Part shown: positions 1 to 11,692 of the stretch, one piece after another
Layout: every line of letters starts with the position of its first letter
Position numbering within the stretch: the stretch's first letter is position 1
DNA from: Hypsibius dujardini
Taxonomy: Eukaryota; Tardigrada; Eutardigrada; Parachela; Hypsibiidae
Reading direction: 5' to 3'
DNA: 39,792 bases
Assembly (NCBI GenBank): GCA_001579985.1
Contig: LRSR01006287.1
Location: 1 to 39,792 of the forward strand
Program-made: the position numbers and the translations under genes
Notes under the pieces: model-generated
Seen by the model: only the letters and a program-made list of their open reading frames with translations
What the model was told of the DNA's origin: nothing
Database searches by the model: none

Positions 1-3000
1 GACGCGGCGGACGTGGGGAACCGCTGTGGACCACCCGGCATCGGTGTGCCCGGTTGCTGGAGGTAGGGATCGTGCTCGTCGGCAAACTCCTGCGACAGCT
101 GCCGGTTGAAGGAGGCCGGTACGGAGGCCGGCGGATGGGCGTAGGGATCGTAGGGCGAGGAGGGCGGGTAGGGTGTCCTCGGCGACTGCACCTGACGAGT
201 AGTACAAACACAACAGTAAGGCAACGGCAAAACCCGGTATGGAGAGTGGAGACGGCATCAAAGATTAGAAATGCCAAACTGAATTTGATTTGCATTGGAG
301 TTAACTTACTAAAAAATGTGCAAGTTTGTTCAAAAATGCATTGTGAAATTTTCAAATTAAAAGTTGGATATATCAAATTGAAAATCCCTTGGAGACATTG
401 TGAATCCGTTTAAATGTTTTGCAAATCCAATCAAAACCAATCCCGACTTGACATTTGATTGCACGGCAAACTCTAAATCGAAAGACAACTCGTACCTGCT
501 GATACGAATGCGGACTCTGAACACCATGTCGCTGTTGTGCTTCGCCGGTATGATGCTGCGACGGCAAGACCGAACGCGGCCGATCCATCGGCGGTGAAAA
601 CGGCGGACCGGGTGAGCCTACATGATATTGCCCGGTGTGGTGAATGTGACTGGCAGACGAGCCGGGCGTCGAGGGCTGGCTCATCGGCGTCGAAGGGTTC
701 TGAAGCTGCCCCACAAAGTCTTCCTGCGAGGAGTTAGTGTAGTAGGACTCCATCGACTCTTGGGTGGAGAAGCTTCTCTGCGGGGGCGCTCCGTAGCCGC
801 CGGCATGAACCCCGTAAACGCTGACATTGCCCGGCCGCTCCGACATCCCAGACTGTTGTTGCTGCTGCTGCATCCCAATTCCGGCGTTGCCCTTCTCCAG
901 CTTTTCTTCCTTCATTTTTTGCGATCTGGTCGCCTTGGTGGAAGCCCGATTTTCCCGGGCACGAATGAGGTAGGGCTTCCGTTCTTCCGTGGAGACTTTC
1001 CGCCAGAGTTTCAGCATCTGCTTGTAGCGCTCGGAGAATTCGGGAAACTTTTGAATGAGATCGGAATGCTTGAGGTTGGCATACAGGACAGCGGTGACGG
1101 TGGCCATGTCGCCCAACTGCTCATCCTGCTCCCACTTGGCCATGGTCTTCTGCACGTTGGACGGCTCCATGTTGTCGCCGTTGTCGTCCATCATCAAGGA
1201 CTGCGTCGATTGGCCTGTAACACCATACGATAAATTCCAACCATGCATTCATTATCAGTTCACTAAAACTAAACTAAAAATCATTATGAACTAATTATTC
1301 ATTATATGTTCATTAAAATAAAATCGAAATTCATTACTCACTACATGTAATTATTCGTTATCAGCTCACTGAAAAACTGACAGTAAGTAGAGTGATTTTA
1401 GATTTTGCCATCTCCATGTAATAATAAAATCATTGCTAGTGTGGTGAAAAGTCTGCAAAATTACCTGGCCAAATCGTGGACTGTGAATGGTCATTCATCG
1501 ATATCGACGCCAACGGCATCGACAGCGACGTCCGCAGGGGAGGAGGCCCGTTCATCAGCACCCCATTCGATCCGCCTGTGTCGCTAGTGGAAAAACTTCG
1601 ACCATGCAGCATGGGACTGTCGTTCATAAAGACATCGTTGAATACGTCTTCGGCATCCTCACTGGTGATCTGCGGCAAGTCCGTCTCCAAGTCGATAAAC
1701 GGCGCGAACATTGCGTCTGCGCCAATGTCATTCTCCGCTTCTTTCACCACCGGCTGCCGTGACGACAACGACGGCACACTCAAGTTCGGCTCCTCTTCCG
1801 GGACAGATACATCGTCATCCTGCTCCGCGGCGTCCAAAAACATACCCAGCAGTTCATCTTCTGGTAGGTCATTGGTCAGGAACTCCAATGCCCCATCACT
1901 GTCGCCGAACGCGGCAAAGTCGTCGTCGTCATCGCCCATGGATACGTCGATCGACGTCAGGGGCGTCAACTTTTCCGCTTTTGATTGACCCGGCGGGGAC
2001 GCAATGTCCAACTTGATGTCGTGCTTCGCGTCGGAAGAATTCCGTCCGGGGTGTTGATTTTTCGTGGAGGCTTTGACAATTTCCGGCGGCTGCTCAATAT
2101 TTACATTCAATGAAAGGGTCTCTTTGACGACTTCCGGTTCCCGCTCGGTGCCGTCCTCCAGCATTTCGCGGCCAAAAAAGGCATCCTGGAGGTAATCCGG
2201 ATACGAATCCTTGATTGTGCTTTTCCGCTTTGGTGTCTGTTTCTTCTTCTTCCACTTGTTGGTACTGCTGGACTGCCTGGCGTGGTCGAGACTTGCCAGC
2301 TCAGTGAGACTTGTGCTGTCCGTCGGGCTTAGTGTGCCCTGTGCAGGAAAAATCAAGATGAACAATGGACAAGATTTCAGTTTTGGACCTCATTCCTCAG
2401 GTGTGTGATCACTTCCCATCTCATTATATGAACTTGGCAAAGAATTTTTTAACACATTCGGCTTGTAAAACTGCATATTGTATCTATATTTAATGAGAAA
2501 GCAAACGGCGAAAGCTTACCGAAGCAGTATGACTTTCCAACGACATATCCATCTGCAGGGCCTCCAAATTCTCCCGATCCCGCTCAGCTTTCGGTTTGGG
2601 GCCACGCGGCAGGAAGCCACCCACTCCGAATCGCTGTGGTTTCCGTACCCGCTGTTGCTGCTGCTGCTTCTTCTTATTGTCATCGATGGACGTTTCATCC
2701 AGCATATTCGACAACTCCTGTGACATGGATATCTCGCCGTCAGTGTTGCCGCCGGTCGCTGCCGAGCTCTCCGACACCGACTTGGCCGCCTGCTTCTTCT
2801 TGGACGTCTTCGGTTTGGCATGGTCAAAGCTGAGCTGCTTGATGTGCTTCAATCCGCTGTCCGACAACATCATCCCGTCAAACTTGTGCGGCAACACATG
2901 CTTCTTCTCAGGCAGTTCCACGGGCAGGGACGAAGAATCCTCATCCTCAAACACGTGCTGCAGATGGAGCGGTGCGTGACTGTCCGGCCGGCAGAACGGG

Positions 3001-6000
3001 CAGACGTAGCCAATGCTGATGGCGGCCTCCACGTCGTCGTCATCCATGATGGAGTCGCAGGAGGCGTGGAGCCAACGGTCACACTGCAGGCACTGGATGA
3101 TGCGCTCCTGCTCGACGTAGTCCTTCTCACAGGCGGGACACTTTTGGAGCGACGCACAGGGCGTGCAGGTGGAGTAGTTGTTCTGCCAGGAGCTGGTGCC
3201 GTGACCGGGACTGGTGGAGCCGCAGTACTGACAGCAGACGCACCACTTGCACTTCCATGTACCCTAGTCGTTCAAAAGGCAGCGTTATTACACTTGTTCG
3301 AGCAGGTAATGTATCCAAAGGGGGGCCAAAAACTAAAATTATCAACGATTTCCGGTTTAGACGTCCTCGTCCTTAAGCGTTTGGTTTCAGTTAGTCCAAA
3401 ATTATTGTTTTCAAACATTTAGTGAGTTTAAGTTCTATTTTTTAAGGAACAAAAAACTTGAATTAAGAAATTAATTACTATAGATTCAGTTTAAATGAGG
3501 CATAACTTCTAATTATTTTACAAAGCGTTTCGGTTTAGTTACAGTACAAATTATAAATTTTCACCTTCAAATATTAAGCAATTAAATTTTAGTCTAATTT
3601 ATAAAAATAGAGAATAAAACAAATTAATTAATTAGTTTCAAAAGTTATAGATCAACCTAAGCTTGGAATTGTTTTCTTGGTTTGCTTTTTGCCACTTCTA
3701 GTAGTGCCCATCGGGGGAGTGTTGCAGACGTGTCTTACTGTTGGCACTTGGTCGAGGGGTGGATCAAGGCAATAAATGTGGAAGGAAATGTCGCACTCAT
3801 CACATAGGATCAGACGGGCCTCGTCATGGGGCTTGCCGCAGCCCTCACACACCGTACACTCCAGACAACGCCAGCCCTTGGTGAGGATGACGGAATTGAG
3901 CTTCACACCGGCACAGTAGGGATGATAGCATTGGCCGCACTGGGCACACCCAATCAGTTTGCCCTCGTCGCCCACACCGATGCTACCGCAACTCACACAG
4001 ATGTCCTGAACCTAGAAAAATAATCTCTCTTTTGACAAAACTCTTCCATCCCGATAATTTCGATTTAATCACTCAATCAAACTTCCCATCAAGCAAATCA
4101 AACAATCAAAAAGAGGAAAGCAACTCATCCAATCAAGAAATCAAACGAAACCGAATAAACTAGATCTTGCAGATCCATTTCGAATCGTTCGCAACACAAA
4201 CATTTAATGGATGTCTACCAACCTGCAGGATATCATCGGTATTTTTGAAGAGCACCACCGTGGAAGTATGAACCAAATCGTCATCATCGTTCTCCTCTTC
4301 CGGGCCGCCGCTTCCGTTGACTCCCGCGACAGCAATCACCTTGCCCTTACCCTTCCCCGCCGGAATGCGGAGGGGCAAACTTTTCCCTTTGCCCTTCTTC
4401 CGGCCGGACTGTTGTGACGGCGAAAAGGTGGGGGTCGCGGTGCGTTGGCGCTTCTTGCCCGTTCGACCGGTCGCCGAGGACGGTGACTGACTGGGAAGAC
4501 GGCGCTTTCCTCTCGTTCCGAACTTTCCACCGCCGCCGCCGCCGCCCTCCAGCACGTTGACGGAAATTTCCGAGCCGCCTTGTTCAGTGACGGAACTATC
4601 GTCCAGGGAGCTGGAGAAGATGGAGGAGGTGCTAGGACTGTTCATTTGGCTGGTGGAGATCAGCACCGGTGAATCTTGAGCCAAGCTCGAGAAACCTTGA
4701 AACGGAGAATAAACAACGATTTCATCACAATAATTTCACAGGCGAAAAGCGTTGACGGTCATTTCCATTAAAGGAGAGCGCCACATGTCATATTTACGAA
4801 ACCAAGTATGTGTCAGGAGCGATAAAATTCCACTATAACAGGAGATTCTAAAAGAAAGTAGAAACTTGATGTCTTTCAAGATTAAACTTAAATACTCCAT
4901 CCTCCAACCTGACGTATGAATGAATAAGTCAAATTGGAAATACTTCTAAATGTTGGAGAAATATTAAGGCACGATCTTTCGAAACGCCAACGCACCCAGC
5001 GGCAAAACATCTTAAAATATATAATGAAATCTTCCACATAAGCAGCCAGATAAAATCCGCGAAAACAGGCACACTAAAGTAAAAGAAGAACAAGTCGAGT
5101 TAATGACGAGAATCAGAAGATTTCAACGTCATCATCAGGAGGAACATTTCAAACTCCTCAACGCAGTCAATTGATCAATCAAGCGACACAGTCGCCACAC
5201 AAGCAAAGCAACCAATTCTTCCCACTGAAAAAACAATCGGAAATCAAAACTCCACTCCGGTGATTGAATGAATTTGGCAACCACTCATTAAGGAAAGCAA
5301 TGTCAGAACCGAAGCATCAACCAAACACATCCAAAACTCAAAAACAACGGTTAACGCAATGGAAGCACAATCAAGTCAATCAATCAATCGAGTTTATATG
5401 CTGGATTTAATTCGAATTTTAAAAGGCTCTAACGTCAATCAAGCATCTTCCGCCGGGCAGCGGGGGGAAAGGGAACCGAAATTAGCCGTCCAGGCCACGC
5501 TAGACATGAAAACAAACTACACACAGCGGAGAAATAAACACATACGTAATCTCGTTGGCGGACCTGCTGCAGCAGTGGCCATGGTTTATGGAGTGGGATG
5601 GAAAGAAGCACCGCTGGCGATTACATACTGCTTTTTTGGGATGATGGAGGTGGGTTCTTACGTAAAATAGAAGACTGGCATCATTGTAAGAGAATTTAGA
5701 GGAAAAACGGGAAAAACGAAACCCCACACCGTGTATGTGTGTGTATGTGTGTGTGCTACGGTTCCCTCACAGCGCAAAATTTTACACTTCAATTCTGTGA
5801 AAACACGAGGTGTATCAGGGAGGCTGCCTAATGATTACCAAGTGGTCGATGTGAGCATTCATCATCTGTTTCGCTCATTCTTCAGTCAATAACATAAAAA
5901 AAGAGGATGATTCAAGAGAAAATTATCGTTACGACATTAAGAAAAAGTAAAACTTTTCAGAAAACGAGAATAAATCTTGAAAATTAAGTAAAGCGTTTTG

Positions 6001-9000
6001 ACGGTGGAAATGTCCCCTTTAGGCGGTCTCCTCTGAATCATTGATGGTGCTCTGTTATTTGTCGGTCTTCCATTGAAAAGTTTAGCGATAACCACGCCTG
6101 CAACAGCTGATTGGCCCTGCCCATTTTTCAACTCACAACCAATCGGAGATTTCTGCTACTTTTTTAGTGTGATTCTACAGACTTTTCGGATGTAATTCTG
6201 AAAAGCGGCAACTAACAGAGCAATGCCACCACAGACTGGCACTTTCAAATCGCAATGACTAATCTTTCCAGCACCACCACACCAAGACGACGGCAGATTC
6301 GCAGCTTTTCACCCCGAAAAAACACACAGGGTGGCGGGCGGGTGAAATCTCTCGAAATGATTGACTACTTCAACCCTCCGGCGGTCAAAAGAGTACTGCG
6401 GCCTGACACTCTATAATTACAGTGTACCGATCCCCGAACATTCAACTCGCATCAAATCTCTCTACCGCGCAACGTGTCATATCGGTGAGGTCCGGCAAAT
6501 TACGACGGTTAATTTCAGCGAATCAGACAACTGATTATAAAAACAGGCTTTCATTCAAGCCTAAAACACCTTTGTTTTATAATTTGAGAGAAGCGATTGT
6601 GAAAATTGCATAATTTCACACGCTGAGATTGCCAGCAATTTAGATAATGAGAAAAAAGAGCCCGCGGGATGACTTACCAGATTCTCCGCTTTGCTGCCCA
6701 TTCAGGCATCGTTGGCATTCGTAGCTGCTCAGTCGCCCAGTCGGATCGCAGTGTTTATGGCTATAACTGGAGCATCTGAAACAGATAATGCCAATAATAA
6801 TTCTACATGCATAGATAGTGGTAAAATGTATAACAAAAGAGACCAAAGGGCGAAATCAATCAATCAATCAATCAAGGCAGCATACACTTACTTGGCACAT
6901 TTCAGCATGTCCCGTTGTTCGGTAAACCGGTAGGCTTTCTGACATATTACACACACCGAGCCTTTTGTCTTTTGTTGGTAGCAGGAATCACACAGCGAGT
7001 AAACCTGATGCCATTTGCATGATGGACCACCGCCGGCTGAAGAAATACACACAAAAAGACCGAACGTCATGAATGCTCTGAATAGAACTCGGTAGGATGT
7101 GCCAAGTAATTTGACGGTCGATCCAACCCACCTGTGCGTTTCCCACAGTGACCGCACATGCGACACCTCGGACCTGTAGGGGCAAAACAAACGGAAACCA
7201 TCAACACAACACGTATATAGAGAAGCCGCAGAGGGGAAAAATCCTATTTCCAAAGACACAGACAAGTACTTGTACACAAAGGCAGAAACACCATCACCAC
7301 GCCAGCGCCAGGGCACTACTCACATTTCCACAAAGACTTTGGTAGGCCGCCAAGGGGTGGACTAACGCACTGCAGATGGTAATCTCTCCCGCAATCACAG
7401 CAGCACACCACCTTATCGCTCTTTTCCCGGCGTTTGCAGACCGTGCAGGATTTACATTCCTGGCACTGCCAGCCGGTCTTCCGGAGCGGTTCACCGTCAC
7501 CACCGCTACCAGTCGTTCCTCCCATACACCCCAGATGGGCATGCCGACCGCAGGTGAAGCAGCACAGCATGTCCTTGACTGTGGCATTGGGCACGCCCTC
7601 GGCGGTTAGGGTGCCGCATATGCCGCAGAGATCCCCCACCGTACAGGTCACCTCCGTGCCCAGGGCGGTATGGTGTTGCGGGCAGAGGATTTGAAGCTTG
7701 TCCGGGCTGAGGTAGCAGTCTGCGGACGCAGCACAGGGCAGGTGAACGATGCAGGCGCACTGGGGATGGGAGCAGCGGATGGACGCTCCGAAGCGGCCGC
7801 AAAACGAGCATGTCTGAAAAGGGTTGACGGTTATCACAAAACCTCGGCGACAGACAGTACCAGTACAATACACCCCTTACGTATATGACGAGATCTAAAT
7901 GGCTGCATATTTTAGAATGAAAAACGTGGATTTCAATATAACTGTACCTCGAGAAGGGCATTGGCGACCAGAGCAACCACGTTGGTGTAGGTGCCGGCCT
8001 GGTCCTTGACGACACCGGATGACCATTTCAAGCAGTTTTCGTGTACCGGGATCGCGAAATCCTTATTGAGGACGTTCTGAAACAGATGAAAACCGGGATA
8101 TTGACCAGAAACCGCGTAGCTACCGGAAGGTAACCATATAGTAACTATAGTGGCAGCATCCGCCAACACACCCAAGGAATGAGGTCGAAACGGAGTGTGG
8201 CAAGGCCCATAAAGTTTGGAAATTCGCAAAACTGGGGCTAAGGGCGCACTCTGAATATACATCCTTATCTTTCTTCTCGCAAACGAAAGCGATAATTTCG
8301 CAGTCAGAACAGTGCGGCATGGGCCGGTTCAGTAGTGGTTGCGCTATCGCACCGCGCGCATGGTGGCCACATTTATCTAACAGAAAACGTCAAAATTCCC
8401 CCTCCCCGTCTTATTACCTGAAGCGGTTTCCGCTGCTCATGACCGACCCCACGAAGGTCGTCGTACTGTTGCTTCTCACGCAGGTGATTGGGAATTTCCA
8501 AGGCTGGGGGAAGCGGCGGCGTCGCTGGCATAGGGAAGTGGACCATCGGACCCTGGCCGAAGCGCGTCGTCTCGCACAGCTGACACAGCGCACAACATTC
8601 CTGCCACAAAATATGTGTATCCATTTATCCGTTTAGACATGCATATGTCTCAGAATCTCTGAAATGCAGAAATTTATTCAAACACTTTCATTACCTTTGG
8701 CGGTTCCGGCTGCAGCAGTATCCGACCGCTCCGCTGCTCCCCGCCCCCGAGCTCCGACAGCTCCGACATGGAAGACGTCTCGCCCTGACTAGGACTGATT
8801 GAGCCGCTGTCTGCGTCGGTCTCCTCCTCCACCAGGATTTCGCGGCGTGTCTTGATGATGATCCGTTTGGGATGAATTGGAAGCACAGTCAGCGCAGAGG
8901 CCGCCGACGACGACGGCAACGCTGCCGCATTTTTTCCCACTTTCCCCAGCAGAGTGTTCGATTGACCGGGTGCACCACCACCAGCTTTGGCTTTGGTCGA

Positions 9001-9456
9001 TCGGGTGGCAACAAGAGATCGTCCCGCTGGCGCAGTAGCCGCAGTAGCAGCAGTACCCTGCACGGAAGGCGTGACAGTCCGCATCGGTGTTGCTAGAACA
9101 ATTCGCGGAGGATGCAAAAAACTCCCTCCCGGTCCCCTCGATTGGTTTAGGTGGTGTTGCTGGCCCACACCCGGGTCGGAGAGGGAAAGACTGCTGGCAG
9201 GAGAACTGGAATCGGTCGCGGCATCGGACGCGGAGGATGATGCAGCGCTACTGCTGGCGGTGATGGTAGGACGACTTTGCTGCGATATCCTCGGCAATGA
9301 CGGGGGAAATTCCGGCGACACCGCGGCCGCCGGTTTCGACTGTCCATGCAGCAGCGGCTCTCCCGTGGTGCTGCTGATCGGCCGCAGGATGAATTTTGTG
9401 TCCTGGCCTTCGCAGGAGTAACTCACGGAGGCGGTGGTGTTGATACCACCCTCCAT
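1..9456 (-). CDS. KMT2C/D-like: KMT2C/KMT2D (MLL3/4)-like histone H3K4 methyltransferase, N-terminal part, 13 exons, continues past left edge
   Basis: Exons (minus): 9456-8695, 8600-8418, 8076-7948, 7813-7324, 7173-7132, 7036-6892, 6775-6678, 4695-4223, 4011-3739, 3263-2520, 2338-1465, 1214-496, 191-<1. All junction phases agree, giving about 1707 residues. An in-frame TGA lies just upstream of the ATG. Order: Ser/Ala-rich N-terminus (1-254); extended PHD (about 255-405, starting ECCALCQLC); PHD1-3 (about 419-610); linker with the conserved STVVLF motif; PHD4-6 (about 779-965, with CVSCGS, ECTVCEGCG, LILCDECDISFH, YCLDPPL); the YLQDAFFG motif (exon 2338-1465); HMG box (about 1428-1500, KWEQDEQLGDMATV, LWRKVSTEERKPYL); then Pro-rich DPYAHPP-type repeats. 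This order is that of vertebrate KMT2C/D. In this family the protein scaffolds the COMPASS-like enhancer H3K4 mono-methyltransferase in the nucleus. The FYRN/FYRC and SET domains would lie left of the window and are not seen. A poly-Q run (about 863-880) and a poly-Gly run are present. Confidence 0.95.
4696..6677 (-). other. Large intron 7 of the KMT2C/D-like gene
   Basis: About 2 kb between the PHD1-3 and PHD4-6 exon groups. No coding exon is recognised. It contains CAATCAATC-type tracts (near 5160 and 5380), a short (GT)n run near 5732-5755, and two CCAAT-type boxes in opposite orientation (ATTGG at 6110-6114, CCAAT at 6139-6143). The ORFs of about 60-100 codons on both strands show no family motif. 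Confidence 0.7.
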
Positions 9457-11692
9457 TGTGTACCCTCACTCGGATGGAAAGTACATACACGAATTAATCT
9501 ACCGCAGTAATGCCGTTCCCGCCATCGGTAAACACCAGCCGCCGCGTCACTCTACGTCCGAAAATAATAACTTATAATTCCACGATGTTTTTAGCCTGAA
9601 AAAAATGATCAGAGCAATGTGACATTCCTGTGTGGAAAAAAAGTAGGTCAGTTCACAGTGTTTGGCAGATCCTTGTTTGCATACTATTACCTTGCGACCA
9701 CGGCATCACAATACTACCAAATGGATTAGGTCCGTTTGTCAAACGTATACGGTATATAATCCAAAATTAAAATAAATAATGACTGGAAAATTAAAAATGG
9801 GACCCCGTGTGATGGTAGATCTTGACCAGCAAGGGTCGACAACATGGCGTTCCTCTCGGGATGTTGTCTGGAGGAAAGTGGATGAAGAAAAGCGACGGAG
9901 CATGCTCCCATGCATAATTGGCTCAAATACCGATTCGGCATAAGGTTACTGTAGGTAGCTCCTTCAAGCCGTAGGATCTACGCCAACTACACAGGCTGTG
10001 TACCCCAGAGACGATAGGGTGGCAAAAGGGTAGGATAACTTTCCTAAGGTCTACTATGCGTAGGCGTTGCACCTACTGCCTCCACAATTGTTGATTCGGT
10101 CGAATGGATTCCGATTTTTTTAAAATTTTAAATCATTTGTCCGTTTTTTTAATGAGCTTCTAAACAGAATGAGTACTGATTGTGAGTGAGAGGTTGAATT
10201 GTAAATAAACAAGTAAAACCCACGAGGGTTGGGAATGATGAATGATTATTCTCCTCTTGAGAATCGGGTCAGTTTTTGCCAAATTGACCAGTTCTCTGTT
10301 CTTGTTTGGAGTTTCTGGCATTTGTTGCTAAGCGATAAGATATTCATGTGCCACTGCACCTGCAGCCGTACAGAGCATCTGATTCAGAAATTTGAACTTC
10401 GATAATTCATCAAATGTTTTGGCTCATCTCAATCGATTGATTGATTGATTGGTCTTAAAAAAGTGTGGGGACATGACGTCATTATGGGTTTGTTTACATT
10501 TTTTATTGAACCGAAGTGAACCCTCCGTGCCCATTTATTCCAATGAGAAGGATACGCTGAGCACTCAATCAACGGTTAACATCTCTTCTCTCGCCTCGTC
10601 TGTGAGATTTTTGTCACTCACGACGTCAGAAAACCCGGCGCAAATTCTTGTTTGTAGTTTTGTTTAATTTCGGGTTTCAAAGATTCCAAAGTCGTTCAAC
10701 TTGATGCGATCTCTTCGATTTCCAACTGCTGCTGGTATCTTGCTTTATTCCACGGGAAAGTTTTGGGATTTGTGGTGGTGACCATTAGTTTTGGCAGGCG
10801 AAGCGGGCTAACAGACGCAGAACTGCAGGATGAGGCAAAGTCTGTATTTCGGCTCACCCTCCACTTGGTCGATAAATCAGCTCACTCATGGATTTCTCTT
10901 TGATGACAGTTGCTTGATTGTTTGATTGTCAGACGTGCTATAGTATACTAGGATGTAATGCAGTAAATCAAACAGTCAAGCACCTGTCGTCAGAGAGAAA
11001 CCCATGAGTGAGCCTATTTATCGACTAAGTGGAGAGTGAGCCGAAATAGAGACTTTGCCTCATACTCTATAATTTAGGTGAAAACACGGGAACATGTTCT
11101 GTTGAATAAAACACGCGTAAATTGCTACCAGTGTGTGATTGATTCAAACAATGGAGCACAAGACTGCGAACAATTGATTGTTGATTTAACACGTTCGGTC
11201 TTTAAAATTTGATTGTTGATTCGTCTTGCGTCTGAGACAGGATTTCTTCCACTGATTTCTTTTAGTTTTTTTTAACGAGACGTCTTTCGTGGAGGAAGTC
11301 AAGCTGAATTCCGATTTGTTATGGATAAACGTTTTTGTGAAAATATAATGTTTGATTGATTGATACGGGAGTAATGCTGTAATCGTACGGGCAGAATTTA
11401 CCGCACCGGTGGGCAAAATTAGCGATCGTTCGATTGGCTAACAATTGTTCCCGTGTTTTCATCCAGATTATACAGTCTTTACCCACTCACTGCTTTGCCC
11501 TAAAGCGAGTACTTTGTCGCAGGGGGAAGAGTTCAGTTTCAAACGTCGCAAGAGTAATAAGATTCGCAAAAAAACGTAAAAGAATCCGTGTCAACATCAA
11601 CCGTAATAATGCGAAGGCAACACACGATATCTGGCTAAAGAAATAAAATCCGGTCCAGAAAAATAAAGCCTCACACGTCAGCAGAGAGAGTG
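9457..11692. other. Intergenic gap between the SDS3-like 3' end and the KMT2C/D-like start
   Basis: Contains the presumed 5' UTR and promoter of the KMT2C/D-like gene (right of 9456) and the 3' end of the SDS3-like gene. No TATA box or clear poly(A) signal was found. A 232-bp foldback element lies at 10831-11062. Tracts of the TTGATTGATTG type occur near 10433, 11172-11225 and 11353. No coding potential recognised. Confidence 0.7.
10831..11062. mobile_element. Foldback/MITE-like element, family A copy 1 (232 bp)
   Basis: Near-perfect inverted repeat of about 100-nt arms, beginning TGAGGCAAAGTCTGTATTTC and ending in its reverse complement with a few mismatches. The spacer of about 30 nt is centred on TATAGTATACTAGGA. 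A second copy of identical length lies at 35010-35241. Flanks are GA (left) and TA (right), so the TA target-site duplication seen at copy 2 is degenerate here. No transposase is encoded, so it is non-autonomous. The superfamily (Tc1/mariner-like, from the TA) is inference. Confidence 0.8.

Noticed and set aside
622-1233. Long plus-strand open frame (203 codons) opposite the HMG-box exon
   Set aside because: Antisense shadow of a well-supported KMT2C/D exon. No motif of its own.
5359-5670. Plus-strand open frame inside KMT2 intron 7
   Set aside because: About 100 codons, no family motif, no splice or promoter support.
11434-11646. Plus-strand 70-codon frame after the SDS3-like stop
   Set aside because: Basic, low-complexity product with no homologue I recognise. 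Lies in the presumed 3' region of the minus-strand gene.
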